Positions 22,200-34,997 of a stretch of 64,000 nucleotides of DNA are shown here, piece by piece. Below the pieces are notes generated by a model that was given only the letters and a program-made list of their open reading frames with translations, ran no database searches and was not told the DNA's origin. A program made the translations under genes and the position numbers. This DNA comes from Amblyomma americanum (lineage: Eukaryota > Arthropoda > Arachnida > Ixodida > Ixodidae), in contig NC_135502.1 in NCBI RefSeq assembly GCF_052857255.1, positions 184,447,806 through 184,511,805 of the forward strand. The letters are read 5' to 3'. Position 1 is the stretch's first letter, and each line of letters begins with the position of its first letter.

Positions 22200-23447
22200 C
22201 TCGAGCAATGCAGCCTGGTAGAACGAAGCCAAGAACCTGAGCCAAAAAAACGAAATGGTTCCTACACATCACCTCGCTCAGAGTGCCACCATGCCCTGTG
22301 CCAAAGAACGAAACGTGACTCGATTTAAAGCAGTGTGACGTCAATGTTGCAGCAGCTGCCGATGTTACTATAGGGATCGTGAACAGTGGTGGGTCGGTTC
22401 CACAGGTGCTGATGCCGTGTTCCTCGATGCTCCTTGTAGCGTCGTAACTCTCGGTATTACAGTAAATCAGCGTTTTCAGGTCGCTGTCGTAAATGCAGGT
22501 GTTCACTCGAGCAATGCAGCCTGCTAGAACGAAGTCAAGAACCTAAACCAAAAAGACGAAATGGTTCCACATCACCTCTCTTAGGGTGCCACCATGCCCA
22601 GTGCCAAAGAACGAAGCGTGACTCGATTTAAAGCAGTGTGACGTCATTGTTGCAGCAGATGCCGATGTTACGCTAGGGGCCGTAAACAGTGGTGGATCGG
22701 CTCCACAGGTGCTGATGCCGTGTTGGTCGATGTTCCCTGTAGCGTCGTAACTCTCCGTAATACAGTATTTCAGCGTTTTCAGTTAGCTCTCGTAAATGCA
22801 GGTGTTCACTCGAGCAATGCAGCCTGGTAGAACGAATCCAAGAACCTAAACCAAAAAGACGAAATGGTTCCTCAACATCACCTCGCTCAGAGTGCCACCA
22901 TGCCCAGTGCCAAAGAACGAAGCGTGTCTCGATTTAAAGCAGTGTGACGTCAATCTTGCAGCAGCTGCCGATGTTACTATGGGGATCGTGAACAGTGGTG
23001 GGTCGGTTCCACACGTGCTGATGCTATGTTGCTCAATTTTCCTTGTAGCGTCGTAACCCTCGGTATCACAGTAATTCAGCGATTTCAGGTCGCTGTCGTA
23101 AATGCAGGTGTTCACTCGAGCAATGCGGCCTGGTAGAACGAAGCCAAGAACCTGACCGAAAAAGAAATGTTTCGTCAACGTCACCTCGCTCAGGATACCA
23201 CCATGACCAGTGCCAAGGAACGAAACGTTACTCGATTTAAAGCAGTGTGACGTCATTGTTGCAGCAGATGCCGATGTTACGCTGGAGGCCGTGAACAGTG
23301 GTGGATCGATTCCACAGGTGCTGATGCCGTGTTGGTCGATGTTCCCTGTAGCGTCGTAACTCTCCGTAATACAGTATTTCAGCGTTTTCAGTTAGCTCTC
23401 GTAAATGCAGGTGTTCACTCGAACAATGCAGCCTGGTAGAACGAATC
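21925..23447 (+). repeat. Five-monomer unit (1,523 bp), copy 2
   Basis: Direct tandem copy of 20402-21924. After it the array does not start a third copy but steps back three monomers: 23450 onward resembles 22538 onward at offset 912. Confidence 0.88.
22506..23417 (+). repeat. X-Y-Z trimer 2 (912 bp)
   Basis: Identical in layout to trimer 1 and 1,523 bp after it, as part of the tandem five-monomer unit. The next boundary (23418) is CTCGAA. Confidence 0.85.
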
Positions 23448-24327
23448 CAAGAACCTAAACCAAAAAGACGAAATGGTTCCACATCACCTCTCTTAGGGTG
23501 CCACCATGCCCAGTGCCAAAGAACGAAGCGTGACTCGATTTAAAGCAGTGTGACGTCATTGTTGCAGCAGATGCCGATGTTACGCTAGGGGCCGTAAACA
23601 GTGGTGGATCGGCTCCACAGGTGCTGATGCCGTGTTGGTCGATGTTCCCTGTAGCGTCGTAACTCTCCGTAATACAGTATTTCAGCGTTTTCAGTTAGCT
23701 CTCGTAAATGCAGGTGTTCACTCGAGCAATGCAGCCTGGTAGAACGAATCCAAGAACCTAAACCAAAAAGACGAAATGGTTCCTCAACATCACCTCGCTC
23801 AGAGTGCCACCATGCCCAGTGCCAAAGAACGAAGCGTGTCTCGATTTAAAGCAGTGTGACGTCAATCTTGCAGCAGCTGCCGATGTTACTATGGGGATCG
23901 TGAACAGTGGTGGGTCGGTTCCACACGTGCTGATGCTATGTGGCTCAATTTTCCTTGTAGCGTCGTAACCCTCGGTATCACAGTAATTCTGCGATTTCAG
24001 GTCGCTGTCGTAAATGCAGGTGTTCACACGAGCAATGCAGCCTGGTAGAACGAAGCCAAGAACCTGACCGAAAAAGAAATGTTTCGTCAACATCACCTCG
24101 CTCAGGATACCACCAAGACCAGTGCCAAGGAACGAAACGTTACTCGATATAAAGCAGTGTGACGTCATTGTTGCAGCAGATGCCGATGTTAGGCTAGGGG
24201 CCGTGAACAGTGCGGGATCGGTTCCACAGGTGCTGATTGCGTGTCACCATGTTCCTGGTAGCGTCGTAACGCTCGGTATTGCAGTATTTCAGCGTTTTCA
24301 GTTAGCTCTCGTAAATGCAGGTGTTCA
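23418..24327 (+). repeat. X-Y-Z' trimer 3 (910 bp)
   Basis: X and Y are typical, but Y has GATGCTATGTGGC and TTCTGCGATTTC, and the following XhoI position is CACGAG. Z' is 301 bp, with GATTGCGTGTCACC lacking two bases and with GGATACCACCAAGACC. Confidence 0.82.
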
Positions 24328-24633
24328 CTCGAGCAATGCAGCCTGGTAGAACACAGCTAAGAACCTGAACCAAAAAGACGAAATGGTTGCTCAACATCAC
24401 CTCGCTCAGAGTGGCACCATGCCCTGTGCCAAAGAACGAAACGTGACTCGATATAAAGCAGTGTGACGTCAATGTTGCAGCAGATGCCGATGTTACGCTG
24501 GAGGCCGTGAACAGAGGTGGATCGATTCCACAGGTGCTGATGCCGTGTTGCTCGATGTCTCTTGTAGCGCCGTAACTGTCGGTAATACAGTAATTCAGCG
24601 TTTTCAGGTCACTGTCGTAAATGCAGGTGTTCA

Positions 24634-25544
24634 CTCGAGCAATGCAGCCTGCTAGAACGAAGTCAAGAACCTGAACCAAAAAGACGAAACGGTTCACATC
24701 CCCTCTCTCAGGGTGCAACCACGCCCATTTCAAAAGAACGAAGCGTGACTAGATTTAAAGCAGTGTGACGTCATTGTTGCAGCAGATGCCGATGTTACGC
24801 TAGGGGCCGTAAACAGTGGTGGATCGGCTCCACAGGTGCTGATGCCGTGTTGGTCGATGTTCCCTGTAGCGTCGTAACTCTCCGTAATACAGTATTTCAG
24901 CGTTTTCAGTTAGCTCTCGTAAATGCAGGTGTTCACTCGAGCAATGCAGCCTGGTAGAACGAATCCAAGAACCTAAACCAAAAAGACGAAATGGTTCCTC
25001 AACATCACCTCGCTCAGAGTGCCACCATGCCCAGTGCCAAAGAACGAAGCGTGTCTCGATTTAAAGCAGTGTGACGTCAATCTTGCAGCAGCTGCCGATG
25101 TTACTATGGGGATCGTGAACAGTGGTGGGTCGGTTCCACACGTGCTGATGCTATGTTGCTCAATTTTCCTTGTAGCGTCGTAACCCTCGGTATCACAGTA
25201 ATTCAGCGATTTCAGGTCGCTGTCGTAAATGCAGGTGTTCACTCGAGCAATGCGGCCTGGTAGAACGAAGCCAACAACCTGACCGAAAAAGAAATGTTTC
25301 GTAAACGTCACCTCGCTCAGGATACCACCATGACCAGTGCCAAGGAACGAAACGTTACTCGATTTAAAGCAGTGTGACGTCATTGTTGCAGCAGATGCCG
25401 ATGTTACGCTGGAGGCCGTGAACAGTGGTGGATCGATTCCACAGGTGCTGATGCCGTGTTGCTCGATGTCCCTTGTAGCGTCGTAACTGTCGGTAATACA
25501 GTAATTCAGCGTTTTCAGGTCACTGTCGTAAATGCAGGTGTTCA
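24634..25544 (+). repeat. X-Y-Z trimer 4 (911 bp)
   Basis: X is 302 bp because its linker reads ACGGTTCACATCCCC, one base shorter than the usual form. Z carries CGTAAACGTCACC where most copies have CGTCAACGTCACC. Confidence 0.83.
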
Positions 25545-27435
25545 CTCGAGCAATGCAGCCTGCTAGAACGAAGTCAAGAACCTGAACCAAAAAGACGAAA
25601 CGGTTCACATCCCCTCTCTCAGGGTGCAACCACGCCCATTTCAAAAGAACGAAGCGTGACTAGATTTAAAGCAGTGTGACGTCATTGTTGCAGCAGATGC
25701 CGATGTTACGCTAGGGGCCGTAAACAGTGGTGGATCGGCTCCACAGGTGCTGATGCCGTGTTGGTCGATGTTCCCTGTAGCGTCGTAACTCTCCGTAAAA
25801 CAGTATTTCAGCGTTTTCAGTTAGCTCTCGTAAATGCAGGTGTTCACTCGAGCAATGCAGCCTGGTAGAACGAATCCAAGAACCTAAACCAAAAAGACGA
25901 AATGGTTCCTCAACATCACCTCGCTCAGAGTGCCACCATGCCCAGTGCCAAAGAACGAAGCGTGTCTCGATTTAAAGCAGTGTGACGTCAATCTTGCAGC
26001 AGCTGCCGATGTTACTATGGGGATCGTGAACAGTGGTGGGTCGGTTCCACACGTGCTGATGCTATGTTGCTCAATTTTCCTTGTAGCGTCGTAACCCTCG
26101 GTATCACAGTAATTCAGCGATTTCAGGTCGCTGTCGTAAATGCAGGTGTTCACTCGAGCAATGCGGCCTGGTAGAACGAAGCCAAGAACCTGACCGAAAA
26201 AGAAATGTTTCGTCAACATCACCTCGCTCAGGATACCACCATGACCAGTGCCAAGGAACGAAACGTTACTCGATTTAAAGCAGTGTGACGTCATTGTTGC
26301 AGCAGATGCCGATGTTACGCTGGGGGCCGTGAACAGTGGTGGATCGATTCCACAGGTGCTGATGCCGTGTTGCTCGATGTCCCTTGTAGCGTCGTAACTG
26401 TCGGTAATACAGTAATTCAGCGTTTTCAGGTCACTGTCGTAAATGCAGCTGTTCACTCGAGCAATGCAGCCTGGTAGAACGAAGCCAAGAACCTGAACCA
26501 AATAGACGAAATGGTTCCTACACATCACCTCGCTCAGAGTGCCACCATGAATTGTGCCAAAGAACGAAACGTGACTCGATTTAAAGCAGTGTGACGTCAA
26601 TGTTGCAGCAGCTGCCGATATTACTATGGGGATCGTGAACAGTGGTGGGTCGGTTCCGCAGGTGCTGAAGCCGTGTTCCTCGATGCACCTTGTAGCGTTG
26701 TAATTCTCGGTATTACATTAATTCAGCGTTTTCAGGTCGCGGTCTTAAACGCAGGTGTTGACTCGAGCAATGCAGTCTGGTAGAACGAAGCCAAGAACCT
26801 GAACCAAAAAGTCGAAATGGTTCCTCAACATCACCTCGCTCAGAGTGCCACCATGTCTTGTGCCAAAGAACGAATCGTGACTCGATTTAAAGCAGTGCGA
26901 CGTCAATGTTGCAGCAGATGCCGATTTTACGCTGGGGGCGGTGAACAGTGGTGGATCGGTTCCACACGTGCTGATGCCGTGTTGCTCGATTTTCCTTGTA
27001 GCGTCGTAACTCTCGGTAATACAGTATTTCAGCGTTTTCAGTTAGCTGTCGTAAATGCAGGTGTTCACTCGAGCAATGCAGCCTGGTAGAACGAAGCCAA
27101 GAACCCGAACCATAAAGACGAAATGCTTCCTCAACATCACCTCGCTCAGAGTGCCACCATGCCTTGTGCCAAAGAACGAATCGTGACTCGATTTAAAGCA
27201 GTGTGACGTCAAAGTTGCAGCAGATGCCGATGTTACGCTGGGGCGGTGAACAATGGTGGATCGGTTCCACACGTGCTGATGCCGTGTTGTTCGATGTCCC
27301 TTGTAGCGTCGTAACTCTCGGTATTACAGTAAATCAGCGTTTTCAGGTCGCTGTCGTAAATGCAGGTGTTCACTCGAGCAATGAAGCCTGGTAGAACGAA
27401 GTCAAGAACCTGAACCAAAAAGACGAAATGGTTCC
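24753..27435 (+). repeat. 2.68-kb triplicated segment, copy 1
   Basis: Nine monomers present three times: here, at 34206-36888 (+9,453) and at 40902-43584 (+16,149). Breakpoints with copy 2 are at ATTTAAAG (start) and within the ATGGTTCC linker (end). Confidence 0.88.
25545..26455 (+). repeat. X-Y-Z trimer 5 (911 bp)
   Basis: X has CCGTAAAACAG. Z reads CAACATCACC and GGGGGCCGTGAAC, and runs into the ten-monomer unit at 26456. Confidence 0.83.
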
Positions 27436-29813
27436 ACATCACCTCTCTCAGGGTGCAACCACGCCCAGTTCAAAGGAACGAAGCGTGACTAGATTTATAG
27501 CAGTGTGACGTCAATGTTTTCTAGCAGCTGCCGATGTTACGCTGGAGGACGTGAACAGTGGTGAATCGGTTCCACACGTGCTGATGCCGTGTTGCTCGAT
27601 GTTCCTTGTAGCATCGTTACTCTCGGTAATACAGCATTTCAGCATTTTAAGTTAGCTGTCGTAAATGCAGGTGTTCACTCGAGCAATGCAGCCTGGTAGA
27701 ACGAAGCCAAGAACCTGAACCAAAAAGACGAAATGCTTCCTACACATCACCTCGCTCAGAGTGCCACCATGCCCTGTGCCAAAGAACGAAACGTGACTCG
27801 ATTTAAAGCAGTGTGACGTCAATGTTGCAGCAGATGCCGATGTTACGCTGGGGGCCGTGAACAGTGGTGCGTCGGTTTCACAGGGGCTGATGCCGAGTTC
27901 CTCGATGCTCCTTGTAGCGTTGTAATTCTCGGTATTACGGTAATTCAGCGTTTCCAGGTCGCTGTCTTAAATGCAGGTGTTCACTCGAGCAATGCAGCCT
28001 GGTAGAACGAAGCCAAGAACTTGAACCAAAAAGACGAAATGGTTCCTCAACATCACCTCGCTCAGAGTGCCACCATGCCTTGTGCCAAAGAATGAATCGT
28101 GACTCGTTTTAAAGCAGTGTGACGTCAATGCTGCAGCAGATGCCGATGTAACGCTGGGGCCGTGAACAGTGGTGGATCGGTTCCACACGGGCTGATGCCG
28201 TGTTGCTCGATATTCCTTTTAGCGTCGTAACTCTCGGTAATACAGTATTTCAGCGTTTTCAGTTAGTTGTCGTAAATTCAGGTGTTCACTCGAGCAATGC
28301 AGCCTGGTAGAACGAAGCCAAGAACCGGAACCAAAAAGGCGAAATGGTTCCTCAACATCCCCTCACTCAGGGTGCCAACATGCCCAGTGCCAAAGAACGA
28401 AGCGTGACTCGATTTAAAGCAGTGTGACGTCATTGTTGCAGCAGCTTCCGAAGTTACGCTGGGGCACGCGGACCGTGGTGGATCGGTCCCACAGGGGCTG
28501 ATGCCATGTTGCTCTATGTTCCTTGTAGCGTCGTAACTACCGGTAATACAGTAATTCACATTTTTCAGGTCGCTGTCGTAAATGCAGCTGTTCACTCGAG
28601 CAATGCAGCCCGTTAGAACAAAGCCAAGACCCTGAACCAAAAGACGAAATGGTTCCTCAAAATCACCTCGCTCAGGGTGCCAAGACGCCCCGTTCAAAAG
28701 AACGAAGGGTGACTAGATTAATTGCAGTGTGACGTCTTCTTGCAGCAGCTTCCGATGTTACACTAGGGCACGTGAACAGTGCTGAATCGGTTCCACACGT
28801 GCTGATGCCGTGTTGTTCGATGTCCATTGTAGCGTCGTAACTCTCGGTATTACAGAAAATCAGCGTTTTCAGGTCGCTGTCGTAAATGCAGGTGTTCACT
28901 CGAGCAATGCAGCCTGGTAGAACGAAGTCAAGAACCTGAACCATAAAGACGAAATGGTTCCACATCACCTCTCTCAGCGTGCCACCATGCCCTGTGCCAA
29001 AGAACGAAACGTGACTCGATTTAAAGCAGTGTGACGTCAATGTTGCAGCAGATGCCGATGTTACGCTGGAGGCCGTGAACAGTGGTGGATCGATTCAACA
29101 GGTGCTGATGCCGTGTTGCTCGATGTCCCTTGTAGCGTCGTAACTGTCGGTAATACAGTAATTCAGCGTTTTCAGGTCACTGTCGTAAATGCAGGTGTTC
29201 ACTCGAGCAATGCAGCCTGGTAGAACGAAGCCAAGAACCTGAGCCCAAAAGACGAAATGGTTCCTACACATCACCTCGCTCAGAGTGCCACCATGCCCTG
29301 TGCCAAAGAACGAAACGTGACTCGATTTAAAGCAGTGTGACGTCAATGTTGCAGCAGATGCCGATGTTACGCTGGGGGCCGTGAACAGTGGTGGATCGAT
29401 TCCACAGGTGCTGATGCCGTGTTGCTCGATGTCCCTTGTAGCGTCGTAACTGTCGGTAATACAGTAATTCAGCGTTTTCAGGTCACTGTCGTAAACGTAG
29501 CTGTTCACTCGAGCAATGCAGCCTGGTAGAACGAAGCCAAGAACCTGAACCAAATAGACGAAATGGTTCCTACACATCACCTCGCTCAGAGTGCCACCAT
29601 GAATTGTGCCAAAGAACGAAACGTGACTCGATTTAAAGCAGTGTGACGTCAATGTTGCAGCAGCTGCCGATATTACTATGGGGATCGTGAACAGTGGTGG
29701 GTCGGTTCCGCAGGTGCTGAAGCCGTGTTCCTCGATGCACCTTGTAGCGTTGTAATTCTCGGTATTACATTAATTCAGCGTTTTCAGGTCGCGGTCTTAA
29801 ACGCAGGTGTTGA
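26762..29813 (+). repeat. Ten-monomer higher-order unit (3,052 bp), copy 1
   Basis: Monomers of 306, 305, 305, 306, 305, 306, 304, 303, 306 and 306 bp. They include a TTTTCTAG monomer (27373-27677), the GATGTAACG monomer and the deviant dimer D1-D2. The next 3,052 bp repeats it. Similarity in this frame runs from about 26306 to 29788, longer than one unit, so the tandem has about 2.1 copies. Confidence 0.9.
28289..28898 (+). repeat. Deviant dimer D1-D2, copy 3 (in ten-monomer unit)
   Basis: Here and in the other core copies the dimer is preceded by a monomer with ATGCTGCAGCAG and GATGTAACGCTGG (27984-28288), forming a fixed three-monomer cassette. In the left flank that preceding type occurs separately, at 7546-7851 and 14269-14574. 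Confidence 0.8.
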
Positions 29814-32800
29814 CTCGAGCAATGCAGTCTGGTAGAACGAAGCCAAGAACCTGAACCAAAAAGTCGAAATGGTTCCTCAACATCACCTCGCTCAGAGTGC
29901 CACCATGTCTTGTGCCAAAGAACGAATCGTGACTCGATTTAAAGCAGTGCGACGTCAATGTTGCAGCAGATGCCGATTTTACGCTGGGGGCGGTGAACAG
30001 TGGTGGATCGGTTCCACACGTGCTGATGCCGTGTTGCTCGATTTTCCTTGTAGCGTCGTAACTCTCGGTAATACAGTATTTCAGCGTTTTCAGTTAGCTG
30101 TCGTAAATGCAGGTGTTCACTCGAGCAATGCAGCCTGGTAGAACGAAGCCAAGAACCCGAACCATAAAGACGAAATGCTTCCTCAACATCACCTCGCTCA
30201 GAGTGCCACCATGCCTTGTGCCAAAGAACGAATCGTGACTCGATTTAAAGCAGTGTGACGTCAAAGTTGCAGCAGATGCCGATGTTACGCTGGGGCGGTG
30301 AACAATGGTGGATCGGTTCCACACGTGCTGATGCCGTGTTGTTCGATGTCCCTTGTAGCGTCGTAACTCTCGGTATTACAGTAAATCAGCGTTTTCAGGT
30401 CGCTGTCGTAAATGCAGGTGTTCACTCGAGCAATGAAGCCTGGTAGAACGAAGTCAAGAACCTGAACCAAAAAGACGAAATGGTTCCACATCACCTCTCT
30501 CAGGGTGCAACCACGCCCAGTTCAAAGGAACGAAGCGTGACTAGATTTATAGCAGTGTGACGTCAATGTTTTCTAGCAGCTGCCGATGTTACGCTGGAGG
30601 ACGTGAACAGTGGTGAATCGGTTCCACACGTGCTGATGCCGTGTTGCTCGATGTTCCTTGTAGCATCGTTACTCTCGGTAATACAGCATTTCAGCATTTT
30701 AAGTTAGCTGTCGTAAATGCAGGTGTTCACTCGAGCAATGCAGCCTGGTAGAACGAAGCCAAGAACCTGAACCAAAAAGACGAAATGCTTCCTACACATC
30801 ACCTCGCTCAGAGTGCCACCATGCCCTGTGCCAAAGAACGAAACGTGACTCGATTTAAAGCAGTGTGACGTCAATGTTGCAGCAGATGCCGATGTTACGC
30901 TGGGGGCCGTGAACAGTGGTGCGTCGGTTTCACAGGGGCTGATGCCGAGTTCCTCGATGCTCCTTGTAGCGTTGTAATTCTCGGTATTACGGTAATTCAG
31001 CGTTTCCAGGTCGCTGTCTTAAATGCAGGTGTTCACTCGAGCAATGCAGCCTGGTAGAACGAAGCCAAGAACTTGAACCAAAAAGACGAAATGGTTCCTC
31101 AACATCACCTCGCTCAGAGTGCCACCATGCCTTGTGCCAAAGAATGAATCGTGACTCGTTTTAAAGCAGTGTGACGTCAATGCTGCAGCAGATGCCGATG
31201 TAACGCTGGGGCCGTGAGCAGTGGTGGATCGGTTCCACACGGGCTGATGCCGTGTTGCTCGATATTCCTTTTAGCGTCGTAACTCTCGGTAATACAGTAT
31301 TTCAGCGTTTTCAGTTAGCTGTCGTAAATTCAGGTGTTCACTCGAGCAATGCAGCCTGGTAGAACGAAGCCAAGAACCGGAACCAAAAAGGCGAAATGGT
31401 TCCTCAACATCCCCTCACTCAGGGTGCCAACATGCCCAGTGCCAAAGAACGAAGCGTGACTCGATTTAAAGCAGTGTGACGTCATTGTTGCAGCAGCTTC
31501 CGAAGTTACGCTGGGGCACGCGGACCGTGGTGGATCGGTCCCACAGGGGCTGATGCCATGTTGCTCTATGTTCCTTGTAGCGTCGTAACTACCGGTAATA
31601 CAGTAATTCACATTTTTCAGGTCGCTGTCGTAAATGCAGCTGTTCACTCGAGCAATGCAGCCCGTTAGAACAAAGCCAAGACCCTGAACCAAAAGACGAA
31701 ATGGTTCCTCAAAATCACCTCGCTCAGGGTGCCAAGACGCCCCGTTCAAAAGAACGAAGGGTGACTAGATTTATTGCAGTGTGACGTCTTCTTGCAGCAG
31801 CTTCCGATGTTACACTAGGGCACGTGAACAGTGCTGAATCGGTTCCACACGTGCTGATGCCGTGTTGTTCGATGTCCATTGTAGCGTCGTAACTCTCGGT
31901 ATTACAGAAAATCAGCGTTTTCAGGTCGCTGTCGTAAATGCAGGTGTTCACTCGAGCAATGCAGCCTGGTAGAACGAAGTCAAGAACCTGAACCATAAAG
32001 ACGAAATGGTTCCACATCACCTCTCTCAGCGTGCCACCATGCCCTGTGCCAAAGAACGAAACGTGACTCGATTTAAAGCAGTGTGACGTCAATGTTGCAG
32101 CAGATGCCGATGTTACGCTGGAGGCCGTGAACAGTGGTGGATCGATTCAACAGGTGCTGATGCCGTGTTGCTCGATGTCCCTTGTAGCGTCGTAACTGTC
32201 GGTAATACAGTAATTCAGCGTTTTCAGGTCACTGTCGTAAATGCAGGTGTTCACTCGAGCAATGCAGCCTGGTAGAACGAAGCCAAGAACCTGAGCCCAA
32301 AAGACGAAATGGTTCCTACACATCACCTCGCTCAGAGTGCCACCATGCCCTGTGCCAAAGAACGAAACGTGACTCGATTTAAAGCAGTGTGACGTCAATG
32401 TTGCAGCAGATGCCGATGTTACGCTGGGGGCCGTGAACAGTGGTGGATCGATTCCACAGGTGCTGATGCCGTGTTGCTCGATGTCCCTTGTAGCGTCGTA
32501 ACTGTCGGTAATACAGTAATTCAGCGTTTTCAGGTCACTGTCGTAAACGTAGCTGTTCACTCGAGCAATGCAGCCTGGTAGAACGAAGCCAAGAACCTGA
32601 ACCAAATAGACGAAATGGTTCCTACACATCACCTCGCTCAGAGTGCCACCATGAATTGTGCCAAAGAACGAAACGTGACTCGATTTAAAGCAGTGTGACG
32701 TCAATGTTGCAGCAGCTGCCGATATTACTATGGGGATCGTGAACAGTGGTGGGTCGGTTCCGCAGGTGCTGAAGCCGTGTTCCTCGATGCACCTTGTAGC

Positions 32801-32865
32801 GTTGTAATTCTCGGTATTACATTAATTCAGCGTTTTCAGTTAGCTGTCGTAAATGCAGGTGTTCA
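29814..32865 (+). repeat. Ten-monomer higher-order unit (3,052 bp), copy 2
   Basis: Tandem copy of 26762-29813. Only isolated differences were noticed: AGTTAGCTG versus AGTTAGTTG near 31319, GTGAGCAG versus GTGAACAG near 31215, and GATTTATTG versus GATTAATTG near 31770. The match ends at about 32840 inside CAGCGTTTTCAG, where segment P sequence takes over. Confidence 0.9.
31341..31950 (+). repeat. Deviant dimer D1-D2, copy 4
   Basis: Exactly 3,052 bp after copy 3. One visible difference is GATTTATTGCAG here versus GATTAATTGCAG in copy 3. Confidence 0.8.
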
Positions 32866-33818
32866 CTCGAGCAATGCAGCCTGGTAGAACGAAGCCAAGA
32901 ACCCGAACCAAAAAGACGAAATGCTTCCTCAACATCACCTCGCTCAGAGTGCCACCATGCCTTGTGCCAAAGAACGAATCGTGACTCGATTTAAAGCAGT
33001 GTGACGTCAAAGTTGCAGCAGATGCCGATGTTACGCTGGGGGCGGTGAACAATGGTGGATCGGTTCCACACGTGCTGATGCCGTGTTGTTCGATGTCCCT
33101 TGTAGCGTCGTAACTCTCGGTATTACAGTAAATCAGCGTTTTCAGGTCGCTGTCGTAAATGCATTTGTTCACTCGAGCAATGAAGCCTGGTAGAACGAAG
33201 TCAAGAACCTGAACCAAAAAGACGAAATGGTTCCACATCACCTCTCTCAGGGTGCAACCACGCCCAGTTCAAACGAACGAAGCGTGAGTAGATTTATAGC
33301 AGTGTGACGTCAATGTTTTCTAGCAGCTGCCGATGTTACGCTGGAGGACGTGAACAGTGGTGGATCGGTTCCACACGTGCTGATGCCGTGTTGCTCGATG
33401 TTCCTTGTAGCATCGTTACTCTCGGTAATACAGTATTTCAGCATTTTAAGTTAGCTGTCGTAAATGCAGGTGTTCACTCGAGCAATGCAGCCTGGTAGAA
33501 CGAAGCCAAGAACCTGAGCCAAAAAAACGAAATGGTTCCTACACATCACCTCGCTCAGAGTGCCACCATGCCCTGTGCCAAAGAACGAAACGTGACTCGA
33601 TTTAAAGCAGTGTGACGTCAATGTTGCAGCAGCTGCCGATGTTACTATAGGGATCGTGAACAGTGGTGGGTCGGTTCCACAGGTGCTGATGCCGTGTTCC
33701 TCGATGCTCCTTGTAGCGTCGTAACTCTCGGTATTACAGTAAATCAGCGTTTTCAGGTCGCTGTCGTAAATGCAGGTGTTCACTCGAGCAATGCAGCCTG
33801 CTAGAACGAAGTCAAGAA
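32100..33818 (+). repeat. Segment P, copy 2
   Basis: Copy of 19300-21018. Its first part is also the end of the second 3,052-bp unit, showing that segment P and the ten-monomer unit share monomers. Confidence 0.85.
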
Positions 33819-34914
33819 CCTGAACCAAAAAGACGAAACGGTTCCACATCACCTCTCTCAGGGTGCAACCACGCCCATTTCAAAAGAACGAAGCGTGACT
33901 AGATTTAAAGCAGTGTGACGTCATTGTTGCAGCAGATGCCGATGTTACGCTAGGGGCCGTGAACAGTGGTGGATCGGCTCCACAGGTGCTGATGCCGTGT
34001 TGGTCGATGTTCCCTGTAGCGTCGTAACTCTCCGTAATACAGTATTTCAGCGTTTTCAGTTAGCTCTCGTAAATGCAGGTGTTCACTCGAACAATGCAGC
34101 CTGGTAGAACGAATCCAAGAACCTAAACCAAAAAGACGAAATGGTTCCACATCACCTCTCTTAGGGTGCCACCATGCCCAGTGCCAAAGAACGAAGCGTG
34201 ACTCGATTTAAAGCAGTGTGACGTCATTGTTGCAGCAGATGCCGATGTTACGCTAGGGGCCGTAAACAGTGGTGGATCGGCTCCACAGGTGCTGATGCCG
34301 TGTTGGTCGATGTTCCCTGTAGCGTCGTAACTCTCCGTAATACAGTATTTCAGCGTTTTCAGTTAGCTCTCGTAAATGCAGGTGTTCACTCGAGCAATGC
34401 AGCCTGGTAGAACGAATCCAAGAACCTAAACCAAAAAGACGAAATGGTTCCTCAACATCACCTCGCTCAGAGTGCCACCATGCCCAGTGCCAAAGAACGA
34501 AGCGTGTCTCGATTTAAAGCAGTGTGACGTCAATCTTGCAGCAGCTGCCGATGTTACTATGGGGATCGTGAACAGTGGTGGGTCGGTTCCACACGTGCTG
34601 ATGCTATGTTGCTCAATTTTCCTTGTAGCGTCGTAACCCTCGGTATCACAGTAATTCAGCGATTTCAGGTCGCTGTCGTAAATGCAGGTGTTCACTCGAG
34701 CAATGCGGCCTGGTAGAACGAAGCCAAGAACCTGACCGAAAAAGAAATGTTTCGTCAACGTCACCTCGCTCAGGATACCACCATGACCAGTGCCAAGGAA
34801 CGAAACGTTACTCGATTTAAAGCAGTGTGACGTCATTGTTGCAGCAGATGCCGATGTTACGCTGGAGGCCGTGAACAGTGGTGGATCGATTCCACAGGTG
34901 CTGATGCCGTGTTG
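33528..34914 (+). repeat. 1.39-kb segment, copy 1
   Basis: Matches 38097-39483 at offset 4,569. It begins in the AAATGGTTCCTACAC linker and ends inside GTGTTG, where this copy reads CTCGATG and the other GTCGATG. Confidence 0.85.
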
Positions 34915-34997
34915 CTCGATGTCCCTTGTAGCGTCGTAACTGTCGGTAATACAGTAATTCAGCGTTTTCAGGTCACTGTCGTAAATGCAGGTGTTCA
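34086..34997 (+). repeat. X-Y-Z trimer 6 (912 bp), preceded by X'
   Basis: Preceded by an extra X-like monomer X' (33783-34085) with GGGGCCGTGAACAG instead of GTAAACAG and a CTCGAA boundary at 34086. Confidence 0.83.

Larger units (their letters stand above)
22537..28978 (+). repeat. 6.44-kb segmental copy, left
   Basis: Twenty-one or so monomers repeated at 38686-45127 with every boundary exactly 16,149 bp later (22809/38958, 24328/40477, 26762/42911, 28899/45048). It holds trimers 2-5 and most of the ten-monomer unit. Differences are isolated bases, except for one patch at 24353-24554. Confidence 0.9.

Noticed and set aside
26306..32840. Treating the 3,052-bp tandem copies as certainly biological
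   Set aside because: Such perfect copies can also arise from assembly error in satellites. The sequence alone cannot separate the two, so the claim is limited to what the given sequence shows.
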